DNA from: Frankiales bacterium
GTDB taxonomy: Bacteria; Actinomycetota; Actinomycetes; Mycobacteriales; SCTD01
NCBI GenBank assembly: GCA_025464915.1
Contig: JAODNF010000298.1
Span: forward strand, 1-15,238
Direction: 5' to 3'
Length of the DNA stretch: 15,238 nucleotides
Shown here: positions 6,728-11,944 of the stretch, one piece after another
How positions within the stretch are numbered: position 1 is the stretch's first letter
How the letters are laid out: every line of letters begins with the position of its first letter
The notes under the pieces: model-generated
Database searches by the model: none
Seen by the model: the letters and a program-made list of their open reading frames with translations, nothing else
What the model was told of the DNA's origin: nothing
Translations under genes and position numbers: made by a program

Positions 6728-6986
6728 GCGTCTGCACGACCAGCGCGAAGCCGAACAGCAGGTCCTCGACGGGGGCGAACACGAAGCGTGTGCCGAGGAC
6801 CGCGGCCGGGTCGTACGTCACCACCTGCCAACCCGTGAGCACGCCGTTCGTCATGAGCTGGAAGCCGAGGATGATGGCGTAGGCGATCCAGAACGCCTGC
6901 TGCGCCAGGACTCTCGTCCTCAGCACCACGAGATCGAGCAGCACCGTCGCCGGGACGGCGAGCAGTGCCGCGGTCGTGTACGTCAC
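6636..6986 (-). CDS. crtYd: Lycopene cyclase subunit CrtYd (C-terminal half of the heterodimer)
   Basis: A 116-aa integral membrane protein starting at GTG 6986 and overlapping the crtYc stop by GTGA. It has three hydrophobic segments: ALLAVPATVLLDLVVL (7-22), AFWIAYAIILGFQLM (31-45) and LLFGFALVVQTLSWWTF (76-92). The conserved acidic motif is PVED (72-75, in RFVFAPVEDLLFGF), matching the catalytic PxE(E/D) of CrtYd/CarR-type cyclases. With CrtYc it cyclises the ends of lycopene; beta- versus epsilon-ring and C40 versus C50 specificity cannot be read from the sequence. A moderate Shine-Dalgarno (GGAAG, 5 nt spacing) precedes the start. The hydrophilic tail (from about residue 94, rich in G, R and P) is encoded opposite the C-terminus of the beta-propeller gene and looks unconstrained. 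The stop codon lies antisense to that gene's LAATG codons. Confidence 0.88.
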   Translation of the reverse strand: MTYTTAALLAVPATVLLDLVVLRTRVLAQQAFWIAYAIILGFQLMTNGVLTGWQVVTYDPAAVLGTRFVFAPVEDLLFGFALVVQTLSWWTFWGAPGRGTGRAPERPTAGAGRRDR

Positions 6987-7279
6987 GGTCGCTTCCGTCG
7001 TACCGCCTCGAAGCCCAGCACCGAGCAGACCGGGATCACCACGAAGAACGCGAGCTCCTCCAGCGGCAGGCCCAGCACCCGCGGGGAGAGCACCTGCGAC
7101 GGGTCGAACCGCCAGTGGTGCGCGTGCACCGCCAGCACGTCCCACGTCACGAAGACCGCTGCGACCGGCAGCAGCGTGAGCAGCAGCCGGCGCCCCTGCC
7201 GGTAGACGCCGACGTGAAGGACCAGCTCCAGCGGCAGGGTGCCGAGCAGGCAGGCTCCGAGCACGAGCAGGTACGTCAC
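6983..7279 (-). CDS. crtYc: Lycopene cyclase subunit CrtYc (N-terminal half of the heterodimer)
   Basis: A 98-aa membrane protein. It has hydrophobic helices near residues 2-22, 32-50 and 75-91, the family pattern TWDVLAVHAHHWRFDPSQVL (45-64), and the conserved acidic motif PLEE (72-75, in GLPLEELAFFVVIPV). CrtYc and CrtYd are the separate halves of the heterodimeric lycopene cyclase of Actinobacteria, fused in some archaea and fungi. The GTG start at 7279 overlaps the thiE stop by GTGA, and its own stop overlaps crtYd by GTGA. AAGGAG (7285-7290) lies 5 nt before the GTG inside thiE and is a good Shine-Dalgarno. The 3' end of the thiE operon therefore carries a complete cyclase pair, coupled by translation. 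It needs the lycopene made by the crtI-crtB products encoded on the opposite strand. Confidence 0.9.
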   Translation of the reverse strand: MTYLLVLGACLLGTLPLELVLHVGVYRQGRRLLLTLLPVAAVFVTWDVLAVHAHHWRFDPSQVLSPRVLGLPLEELAFFVVIPVCSVLGFEAVRRKRP

Positions 7280-7920
7280 AGCCGCTCCTTGAAGGCCGCC
7301 GCGGCAGCCCGTGGGTCGGCGGCCTCGGTGAGGGCGCGGACGACGACGACCCGAGTTGCGCCGGCCTCGAGCACCTGCTCGAGGTTGTCGAGGTCGATGC
7401 CGCCGATGGCGAACCAGAGCCGGTCGGTGCCGAGCGACGCGGCGAAGCGCGTGAGGTCGAGCCCCGCGGCCGGGCGCCCCGGTTTCGTCGGCGTCGGCCA
7501 GGTCGGCCCGACGCAGAAGTAGTCGACGCCCTCCTCGACCGCTGCCGCCGAGACCTGGGCCTGGTCATGGGTCGAGCGGCCGATGAGCACGCCCTCACCG
7601 AGGAGCGCCCGGGCGGCAGCGACAGGGAGGTCCTCCTGCCCCAGGTGCAGGACGTCCGCGCCCGAGGCGTGCGCCACGTCGGCCCGGTCGTTGACGGACC
7701 AGAGGGCGCCGTGCCGCTCGGCGACCTCGCGGACGATCGACAGCAGCTCGAGCTCGCGGCGTGCCTCGATCCCCTTCTCCCGCAGCTGCACCACGTCGAC
7801 GCCACCGGCCAGGACCTCCTCGAGGAACTCCGCGAGATCGGGCCGGTCAGGCGTGCACAGGTACAGCCGGGCGTCCTGCAGCCGCGCTGCTCGAGCCTCC
7901 GGCGGCATGAGATCAGCCAC
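7276..7920 (-). CDS. thiE: Thiamin-phosphate synthase
   Basis: A 214-aa TIM-barrel enzyme that couples HMP diphosphate with the thiazole phosphate to form thiamin phosphate. Hallmarks seen are QLREKG (45-50), SVNDRADVA (75-83), HLGQEDLP (92-99), GRSTHD (114-119), the phosphate-binding FCVGPTWPTPTKPG (135-148) and FAIGGI (170-175). The length is typical. Two starts are possible: GTG at 7920, which overlaps thiS by 8 nt, and ATG at 7908, four codons later and 4 nt after the thiS stop. Neither has a strong Shine-Dalgarno, and either keeps the domain intact. It sits in a tight minus-strand operon, regulator-thiS-thiE-crtYc-crtYd, with start/stop overlaps throughout. No thiG, thiO or thiC is in the window, so the thiazole synthase must be elsewhere. 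I see no TPP riboswitch upstream. Confidence 0.93.
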   Translation of the reverse strand: MADLMPPEARAARLQDARLYLCTPDRPDLAEFLEEVLAGGVDVVQLREKGIEARRELELLSIVREVAERHGALWSVNDRADVAHASGADVLHLGQEDLPVAAARALLGEGVLIGRSTHDQAQVSAAAVEEGVDYFCVGPTWPTPTKPGRPAAGLDLTRFAASLGTDRLWFAIGGIDLDNLEQVLEAGATRVVVVRALTEAADPRAAAAAFKERL

Positions 7921-8113
7921 CCGCGACCGCCCGGACCAGCTCGAGCACGTCGCTGTCCTGCAGGGTCACGGCGGGCACCTCGGAGGGGACGAGCGCGACC
8001 CCGTTCAGCTCGACCACGACCGAGCGCACCGGAAGCCCGAGCTGCTCGAGAAGAGCCACCAGGGACGTACCGTCCCCGACGTCGCGGGCCTCGCCGTTGA
8101 CCGTCAGGCGCAT
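7913..8113 (-). CDS. thiS: Sulfur carrier protein ThiS
   Basis: A 66-aa ubiquitin-like sulfur carrier. It has the beta-grasp pattern (MRLTVNGEARDV, then VVVELNGVALVPSEVP) and ends in the required Gly-Gly, which is adenylated and thiocarboxylated to deliver sulfur to thiazole synthase. The length is typical. The start ATG (8113-8111) overlaps the upstream regulator's stop by one base (TGATG), so coupled translation is likely. No clear Shine-Dalgarno is present. Its partners ThiF and ThiG are not in this window. Its position directly before thiE supports a thiamin role rather than a MoaD-like role. Confidence 0.92.
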   Translation of the reverse strand: MRLTVNGEARDVGDGTSLVALLEQLGLPVRSVVVELNGVALVPSEVPAVTLQDSDVLELVRAVAGG

Positions 8114-8430
8114 CAGAAGGCGAGGGCCTGCGCGCGCCGCTTGACCTCGGTCGCGCGGTTCTCGTGCAGGGCCTGGAACGGCGTGCCCGGCAGCGAGTCG
8201 TCCTCGGTCGTGAGCCAGCCGTACGACTCCTCCGGGGAGTACCCGGCGTCGTGCAGGAGCGTCAGGACCCCGAACAGGTGCTTCACGGGGACGTCGCCGT
8301 CGAGGGCCTCGTCGGGCACGACGATGCCCTCGTCGGTCCGGATGGCGAGCAGCTTGTGCTCGCTGATGAGCGTCTTGACAGCGTTGGTGGAGATGCCCAT
8401 CCGCTCGGCCACCTCGGTATACGTCAGCAC
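8113..8430 (-). CDS. Rv2175c-type winged helix-turn-helix DNA-binding protein
   Basis: A 105-aa basic protein. Residues about 3-32 form a helix-turn-helix (LTYTEVAERMGISTNAVKTL then EHKLLAIR), followed by a wing-like DEGIVVPDEAL and a C-terminal helical part ending in RRAQALAF. This matches the Rv2175c family of actinobacterial DNA-binding proteins, in which the M. tuberculosis member is, as I recall, a substrate of the kinase PknL through a threonine in an N-terminal tail. The present protein lacks that tail if GTG 8430 is the start, so the same control is unlikely. The start is supported by a -10-like TAGGCT 6 nt upstream, giving a leaderless mRNA. It is the first gene of an operon with thiS, thiE, crtYc and crtYd, so it could regulate that operon or the divergent oxidase gene, but this is inference. 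Confidence 0.8.
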   Translation of the reverse strand: MLTYTEVAERMGISTNAVKTLISEHKLLAIRTDEGIVVPDEALDGDVPVKHLFGVLTLLHDAGYSPEESYGWLTTEDDSLPGTPFQALHENRATEVKRRAQALAF

Positions 8431-8436
8431 GGCACG

Positions 8437-8442
8437 AGCCTA
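8437..8442 (-). promoter_or_regulatory. -10 box of a leaderless promoter for the thi/crtY operon
   Basis: On the minus strand TAGGCT ends 6 nt before GTG 8430, with no Shine-Dalgarno. It would drive the regulator-thiS-thiE-crtYc-crtYd operon. It is the same hexamer found before the prenyl synthase gene. No convincing -35 hexamer is seen. Confidence 0.5.
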
Positions 8443-8446
8443 CGGG

Positions 8447-8475
8447 TTGACCGTGCCCCGCTCAGACGTGAAGAT
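8447..8475 (+). promoter_or_regulatory. Promoter of the lactone oxidase gene (TTGACC-17-GAAGAT)
   Basis: TTGACC (8447-8452) and GAAGAT (8470-8475) are separated by 17 nt, and the second box is 7 nt before ATG 8483. The -35 is close to the consensus TTGACA; the -10 matches TATAAT at only three positions. The arrangement predicts transcription starting at the ATG. The 52-nt divergent gap with the regulator gene holds both promoters. Confidence 0.45.
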
Positions 8476-8482
8476 CCTTCAC

Positions 8483-9772
8483 ATGTGGCGGAACTGGGCC
8501 GGCAACCAGGCGATGTCCCCTGCGCAGGTCATGCACCCGCGCGGGACGGACGAGATCGCGGCGGCGGTGAAGGAGGCGGCGTCCGGCGGGCGTCGCGTGA
8601 AGGCGATCGGCTCCGGTCACTCGTTCACGGGGATCGGCCTGACGGACGGCGTGCTGCTGCAGCTCGACCGGCACGCCGAGCTCATCAAGGTCGACCAGGA
8701 GAGCAAGCAGGTCACCGTTGCCGCCGGCATGCCGCTGAGCACGCTGAACGCGACCCTGATCGAGAACGGCCTCGGACTGACCAACATGGGCGACATCGAC
8801 GTCCAGACGGTCTCCGGCGCGATCTCGACCGGGACCCACGGCACCGGCCGGGCCAGCGGCTCGATCGCACACCAGGTCGCGGGACTCGAGCTCGCGCTCG
8901 CCGACGGCTCCGTCGTCAACTGCTCGCGTCAGGAGCGGCCCGAGCTGTTCGAGATGGCCCGGGTCGGGCTCGGCGCGCTCGGTGTCATCACGGCTGTCAC
9001 GTTCCAGGCCGAGCCGATGTTCGCCCTCACCGCCGACGAGCGGCCGATGCCGCTCGACGACGTGCTCGACGGCTTCGAGGAGCTGGTCGCGGGCAACGAG
9101 CACTTCGAGTTCTACTGGTTCCCCCACACCCGGGTGGCGCTGACGAAGCGCAACAACCGGTCGACCGAGCTGGCACCGCTGTCGAGGCGCCGGGCCTGGG
9201 TCGACGACGAGCTGCTGTCGAACAAGGTCTTCGAGGCGACCTGCCGCGCCGGCGCCCTGATGCCCCGGATCATCCCCGGCATCAACAAGGTCGCCGCCCG
9301 CGCGCTGTCGGCCCGCACTTACACCGACGTCGCGCCGCACGTGTTCACGTCGCCGAGGAAGGTGCGCTTCTGCGAGATGGAGTACGCCGTCCCGCGGGCT
9401 GACCTGCCCGCCGTATTCCGCGAGCTGACGACGCTCCCCGAGAGCATGGGCGAGCGGATCAGCTTCCCGGTCGAGTGCCGAGTCGCGCCGGCCGACGACA
9501 TCCCGCTGTCGACCGCGAGCGGTCGCGACTCCGCGTACATCGCCGTGCACGTCTTCCGGGGCACCCGGTTCGACCGGTACTTCGACGCGGTCGAGAAGCT
9601 GATGGGCACGGTCGCGGGCCGGCCCCACTGGGGCAAGCTGCACAACCTCGATGCCGCCGTGCTGCGGGAGCGCTACCCGCGCTTCGACGACTTCCTCGCC
9701 GTCCGCAGGGAGCTCGACCCCGAGGGCGTGTTCCGCAACGCCTACCTCGACCGGGTGCTCGGCCCGGTGTAG
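8483..9772 (+). CDS. FAD-linked sugar-1,4-lactone oxidase/dehydrogenase (ALO/GulDH family)
   Basis: A 429-aa VAO-type flavoenzyme. The N-terminal FAD domain shows VKAIGSGHSFTGIGLTDG, where the His in GSGHS (H46) aligns with the residue that binds FAD covalently in gulonolactone/arabinonolactone oxidases. Further FAD motifs are GDIDVQTVSGAISTGTHGTG and GLGALGVIT. The C-terminal ALO domain contains HWGK (382-385), equivalent to the HWxK/HWAE active-site motif of aldonolactone oxidoreductases. The length is close to M. tuberculosis Rv1771 (about 428 aa, L-gulonolactone dehydrogenase). The substrate in this organism is unknown; alditol oxidases are related but shorter in the second domain. ATG 8483 is chosen over GTG 8468 because a promoter-like pair positions the transcript start at the ATG and MWRNWAGNQ is the usual N-terminus. 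The 3' end overlaps the convergent SRPBCC gene by 31 nt. Confidence 0.9.
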   Translation: MWRNWAGNQAMSPAQVMHPRGTDEIAAAVKEAASGGRRVKAIGSGHSFTGIGLTDGVLLQLDRHAELIKVDQESKQVTVAAGMPLSTLNATLIENGLGLTNMGDIDVQTVSGAISTGTHGTGRASGSIAHQVAGLELALADGSVVNCSRQERPELFEMARVGLGALGVITAVTFQAEPMFALTADERPMPLDDVLDGFEELVAGNEHFEFYWFPHTRVALTKRNNRSTELAPLSRRRAWVDDELLSNKVFEATCRAGALMPRIIPGINKVAARALSARTYTDVAPHVFTSPRKVRFCEMEYAVPRADLPAVFRELTTLPESMGERISFPVECRVAPADDIPLSTASGRDSAYIAVHVFRGTRFDRYFDAVEKLMGTVAGRPHWGKLHNLDAAVLRERYPRFDDFLAVRRELDPEGVFRNAYLDRVLGPV

Positions 9773-10227
9773 TCGGCGACGTTGCGCAGGTTCTGCGCCG
9801 CGTAGCCGCGCCACAGCGGCACCAGCACGGCCCGGATCAGCAGGGTCCGTCCGGACTTGGGCAGGAACGTGTAGGTCCATGTGACCTCGGTCCGTCGGGC
9901 GTCGACCGCCGCGAACGACCAGTCGCCCTCGGCACCGCTGACCAGGGCCTTCAACGGTCCCGTCAGACCGGTCAGGCGGTAGCTGAACCCGGCCGGCACG
10001 TCGTACCGGGTCAGCTCCTCGTGGAACTGGCCGCCGTCCGACAGCCGGATGGTCCGGGTCTGGCCGACCGCGTCCCAGGCGCCGGTCTGGTCCTCGACGG
10101 CGACGACCGCCGGCAGGATGCCCTTCTTCTTGAACACCAGGGGAAGTGGCATCGGCGCCACGGTCCCGATCGCCTCCTCGAGAGGGAGGTCCAGCACCTG
10201 CTTCACGATCACCGGTACGCGTGTCAT
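9742..10227 (-). CDS. SRPBCC (START-like/polyketide cyclase) family protein
   Basis: A 161-aa cytosolic protein with the helix-grip fold pattern. It has an N-terminal strand and helix (MTRVPVIVKQVLDLPLEEA), a run of strands (WDAVGQTRTIRLSDGG, FHEELTRYDVPAGFSYRLTG, GDWSFAAVDARRTEVTWTYT), then a long C-terminal helix (RAVLVPLWRGYAAQNLRNVA). Members bind hydrophobic ligands or act as cyclases or hydratases; no ligand can be inferred here. ATG 10227 is preferred over an upstream in-frame start at 10299, whose extra residues are low-complexity and unlike the family. A -10-like TACGGT lies 5 nt before the ATG. Its stop lies within the 3' end of the lactone oxidase gene (31-nt convergent overlap). 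Confidence 0.8.
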   Translation of the reverse strand: MTRVPVIVKQVLDLPLEEAIGTVAPMPLPLVFKKKGILPAVVAVEDQTGAWDAVGQTRTIRLSDGGQFHEELTRYDVPAGFSYRLTGLTGPLKALVSGAEGDWSFAAVDARRTEVTWTYTFLPKSGRTLLIRAVLVPLWRGYAAQNLRNVADYTGPSTRSR

Positions 10228-10232
10228 GGGCC

Positions 10233-10238
10233 ACCGTA
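10233..10238 (-). promoter_or_regulatory. -10 box for the SRPBCC gene
   Basis: On the minus strand TACGGT is 5 nt before ATG 10227 with no Shine-Dalgarno, consistent with a leaderless mRNA. Weakly supported; based on spacing. Confidence 0.4.
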
Positions 10239-10287
10239 GATCCGGCTCAGCCTCGGCCGCCTGCCGTGGCGAGGGACCCCTGACGCC

Positions 10288-10322
10288 GAGAGGCCGCACC
10301 CAGGTCCTGGATGCGGCCTCTC
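10288..10322. repeat. Hairpin between divergent genes
   Basis: The 11-bp perfect stem GAGAGGCCGCA (10288-10298) / TGCGGCCTCTC (10312-10322) encloses a further CCA/TGG pairing with loop GGTCC. No T-tract follows on either strand. Because the flanking genes point away from it, it cannot terminate either one. It may belong to an unannotated transcript, or act as a protein-binding palindrome. Confidence 0.75.
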
Positions 10323-10337
10323 GATAAGCGGTCGGGG

Positions 10338-10362
10338 CCGTGCACCCCCCTCAAGGGCACGG
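10338..10362. repeat. Second, weaker inverted repeat in the same gap
   Basis: CCGTGC (10338-10343) pairs with GCACGG (10357-10362) around a 13-nt loop that can itself form CC-TCAA-GG. It lies 15 nt from the stronger hairpin. It could be chance at this GC content. Confidence 0.4.
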
Positions 10363-10500
10363 ACCCGGTGGCCGCGTCTCCGTCAGAGTGCCGCCAGATA
10401 ACACTTCGGCGTACAGGAAGCCGGACAGTTGATCCGAAAGGACCATGATCGAGTAGCCCGGTTCACCCGGATGCCGGTCATGGGCGTACTCCGACCCGGG

Positions 10501-10506
10501 TAACGT
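10501..10506 (+). promoter_or_regulatory. -10 box of a leaderless promoter for the gene at 10513
   Basis: TAACGT lies 6 nt before GTG 10513, with no Shine-Dalgarno. It is the same arrangement as at the other transcription unit starts here. Inference from spacing. Confidence 0.5.
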
Positions 10507-10512
10507 CGCAGG

Positions 10513-11358
10513 GTGAACGCACCGACTGCTGTGGAGCTGCGACGAGGGGTCCTCGCCGTCTCGGTGCTGCACGACCTCGACATCGAGCCCGCCAAGCTCG
10601 GCGTGACGCTTACGGACGTCCCACCGGTCTGGGTCTCCTGGGGCGAGTGCCGGCGCGCGCTGGCCGGGCACGACCCGGAGACGCCCGAGGGGCGCGAGCG
10701 GCTCGCCCGGTGGCTGCTCGCACGCCGCTGGGCGGCCGACGTCAGCCTGGACGACCTGCGCGCCCGGCTGCGCCCCGTCGGCCTGCCGGTCGACCACGTG
10801 CTGCACCCCGGTCTGGACTGGGTCCGGCGCCGCGTACTAGGCGACGCCCTCGACCTCGGCCTCGGCGCCGTGGACATCGACCCCTCCGACCCCGACCACG
10901 TGGTGCTGCTCCCTCAGCCGCTTCTCGACGCCGTCGGCCTCGACGCCGAGGTCGAGTGGCTGCAGGCCGAGGCCTACCTCGAGCGGATGGGGGCCGTCGC
11001 CGCCGGGCGCATGCGGCTGGACCCCAAGGGCCAGCTCCGCCCGATCGGCGACTGCGACGTCGTCACCCTGCTCGGCTCCGCGTCGCTCCGGACCGCCATC
11101 GCGTCGGAGGCCAACGGGCTCGGGGCCGTGGTCGCCCCGATGCGCAAGCGGGGCTGGACCAAGCTCGCCCTGATCGACCCCGCGTTCGGCCCCGCGGCCG
11201 CGGCGGCGACGGCCGTGGAGGACCGGGGCTTCGTACGCCCGTTGCTGGTCACCTCAGAGGAGCTCGCGCTCGCGGTGGAGGGCGGCCGGCCCAGGGACCT
11301 GGCGCTGCGCGACCCGTCCGCCGACGCCCCGTGGCTGCGCGACGTCCTCTACCGCTGA
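10513..11358 (+). CDS. Conserved-looking protein of unknown function
   Basis: A 281-aa protein that I do not recognise. It has the codon bias of its neighbours and no signal peptide or membrane segment, so it is probably cytosolic. The N-terminal half is rich in Arg/Leu helices (ERLARWLLARRW near residues 53-64, DDLRARLRP, PVDHVLHPGLDWVRRRV), with short Asp/Pro segments (DIDPSDPDHVVLLPQPLLDA). The C-terminal half has an alternating pattern (CDVVTLLGSASLRTAIASEA, VVAPMRKRGWTKLALIDPAF, GFVRPLLVTSEELAL) that looks alpha/beta. GTG 10513 follows a -10-like TAACGT by 6 nt. It ends 19 nt before maf and may share transcription with maf and dus, although maf has its own -10-like box. No catalytic motif could be assigned. 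Confidence 0.8.
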   Translation: MNAPTAVELRRGVLAVSVLHDLDIEPAKLGVTLTDVPPVWVSWGECRRALAGHDPETPEGRERLARWLLARRWAADVSLDDLRARLRPVGLPVDHVLHPGLDWVRRRVLGDALDLGLGAVDIDPSDPDHVVLLPQPLLDAVGLDAEVEWLQAEAYLERMGAVAAGRMRLDPKGQLRPIGDCDVVTLLGSASLRTAIASEANGLGAVVAPMRKRGWTKLALIDPAFGPAAAAATAVEDRGFVRPLLVTSEELALAVEGGRPRDLALRDPSADAPWLRDVLYR

Positions 11359-11366
11359 GGATCCCT

Positions 11367-11372
11367 GATACT
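11367..11372 (+). promoter_or_regulatory. -10-like box before maf
   Basis: GATACT is 5 nt before GTG 11378, in the 19-nt gap after the previous gene. It differs from TATACT/TATAAT mainly at the first base. There is no Shine-Dalgarno, so maf may be read from a leaderless internal promoter. Confidence 0.4.
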
Positions 11373-11377
11373 GGGAC

Positions 11378-11944
11378 GTGCGCCGTTTCGTCCTCGCCTC
11401 CGCCTCGCCTGCCCGGCTGAGGCTGCTCCGGGATGCCGGGCTCGCTCCTGAGGTGATCGTCAGCGGTGTCGTCGAGGACGTCGACGACGTCCTGGAGCTG
11501 GCCCGCCGCAAGGCCCGCGCGGTCGCCGCGACGACGCCGGACGCACTGATCCTGGGCTGCGACTCGATGCTGCTGCTCGACGGCGTCGCGCTCGGCAAGC
11601 CTTCCTCACCGGCGGAGGCAGTGGAGCGGTGGCAGGCGATGCGCGGCCGCTCCGGTGCGCTGCTGACCGGGCACGTGCTCGTCGACACCTCCGCGGGCAA
11701 CGAGGCCTTCGCTGTGGTGTCGACGATCGTGCACTTCGGAACGCCGAGCGACGACGAGATCGCGGCCTACGTCATGACGGGTGAGCCGTTGCACGTCGCA
11801 GGAGCGTTCACCCTCGACGGCCGCTCAGCACCCTTCGTCGAGGGCATCGAGGGTGACCCGGGCAACGTCATCGGCGTCTCGCTGCCCACCGTGCGGCGGC
11901 TGCTGGCCACCCTCGGCGTCTCGGTGGTGGACCTGTGGAGCTGA
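11378..11944 (+). CDS. maf: Maf-family nucleoside triphosphate pyrophosphatase
   Basis: A 188-aa cytosolic Maf/HAM1-superfamily enzyme that hydrolyses (non-canonical or modified) nucleoside triphosphates to monophosphates and pyrophosphate, a house-cleaning role. The N-terminal phosphate-binding motif is SASPARL (8-14; the usual form is S-x-S-P-R-R, so one Arg is Ala here). The central acidic motif is LGCDSMLLLDG (59-69), where the family normally has Asp followed by Thr/Ser. GKPSSPAEA (73-81), SGALLTGHVLV and the C-terminal VEGIEGDPGNVIGVSLP are typical. Length is normal. The dus start overlaps the last 10 nt, indicating an operon. Substrate specificity (dTTP/UTP versus modified CTP/UTP) cannot be assigned confidently. 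Confidence 0.93.
   Translation: MRRFVLASASPARLRLLRDAGLAPEVIVSGVVEDVDDVLELARRKARAVAATTPDALILGCDSMLLLDGVALGKPSSPAEAVERWQAMRGRSGALLTGHVLVDTSAGNEAFAVVSTIVHFGTPSDDEIAAYVMTGEPLHVAGAFTLDGRSAPFVEGIEGDPGNVIGVSLPTVRRLLATLGVSVVDLWS

Larger units (their letters stand above)
10228..10512. other. Divergent intergenic region with two hairpins, no confident gene
   Basis: This 285-bp gap separates the leftward SRPBCC gene from the rightward gene at 10513. It holds the two gene-proximal -10 boxes, a strong hairpin at 10288-10322 and a weaker one at 10338-10362. The stretch 10390-10450 is visibly poorer in G+C than its surroundings. A three-codon frame (ATG ATC GAG TAG, 10444-10455) follows an AAAGGA sequence on the plus strand. 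On the minus strand, a 31-codon frame starts with ATG at 10447 and ends at 10351. Neither has support as a real gene. No tRNA or known riboswitch was recognised. Confidence 0.5.

Noticed and set aside
6987..7805. Long minus-strand open frame leading into crtYd
   Set aside because: Its first part is the antiparallel shadow of crtYc and thiE and is low-complexity Arg/Ser/Pro. Recognisable CrtYd sequence starts only at GTG 6986.
7583..8482. Long upstream extension of the lactone oxidase frame
   Set aside because: It reads antisense to thiE, thiS and the regulator gene and has no family resemblance. The known N-terminus begins at ATG 8483.
8468..8482. GTG 8468 as an alternative start of the lactone oxidase
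   Set aside because: It lies within the predicted promoter, and the extra five residues are not typical of the family.
8431..8482. TPP riboswitch before the thiamin operon
   Set aside because: The operon start appears leaderless with only 52 nt to the divergent gene, too short for a TPP aptamer, and no CUGAGA-type motif is seen.
10228..10299. N-terminal extension of the SRPBCC protein
   Set aside because: The extra 24 residues are Pro/Arg-rich, lie over the promoter-like box and part of the hairpin, and do not match the fold.
10455..10480. Possible tRNA T-arm (GGTTCA)
   Set aside because: The stem does not pair and no acceptor, D or anticodon arms can be built around it.
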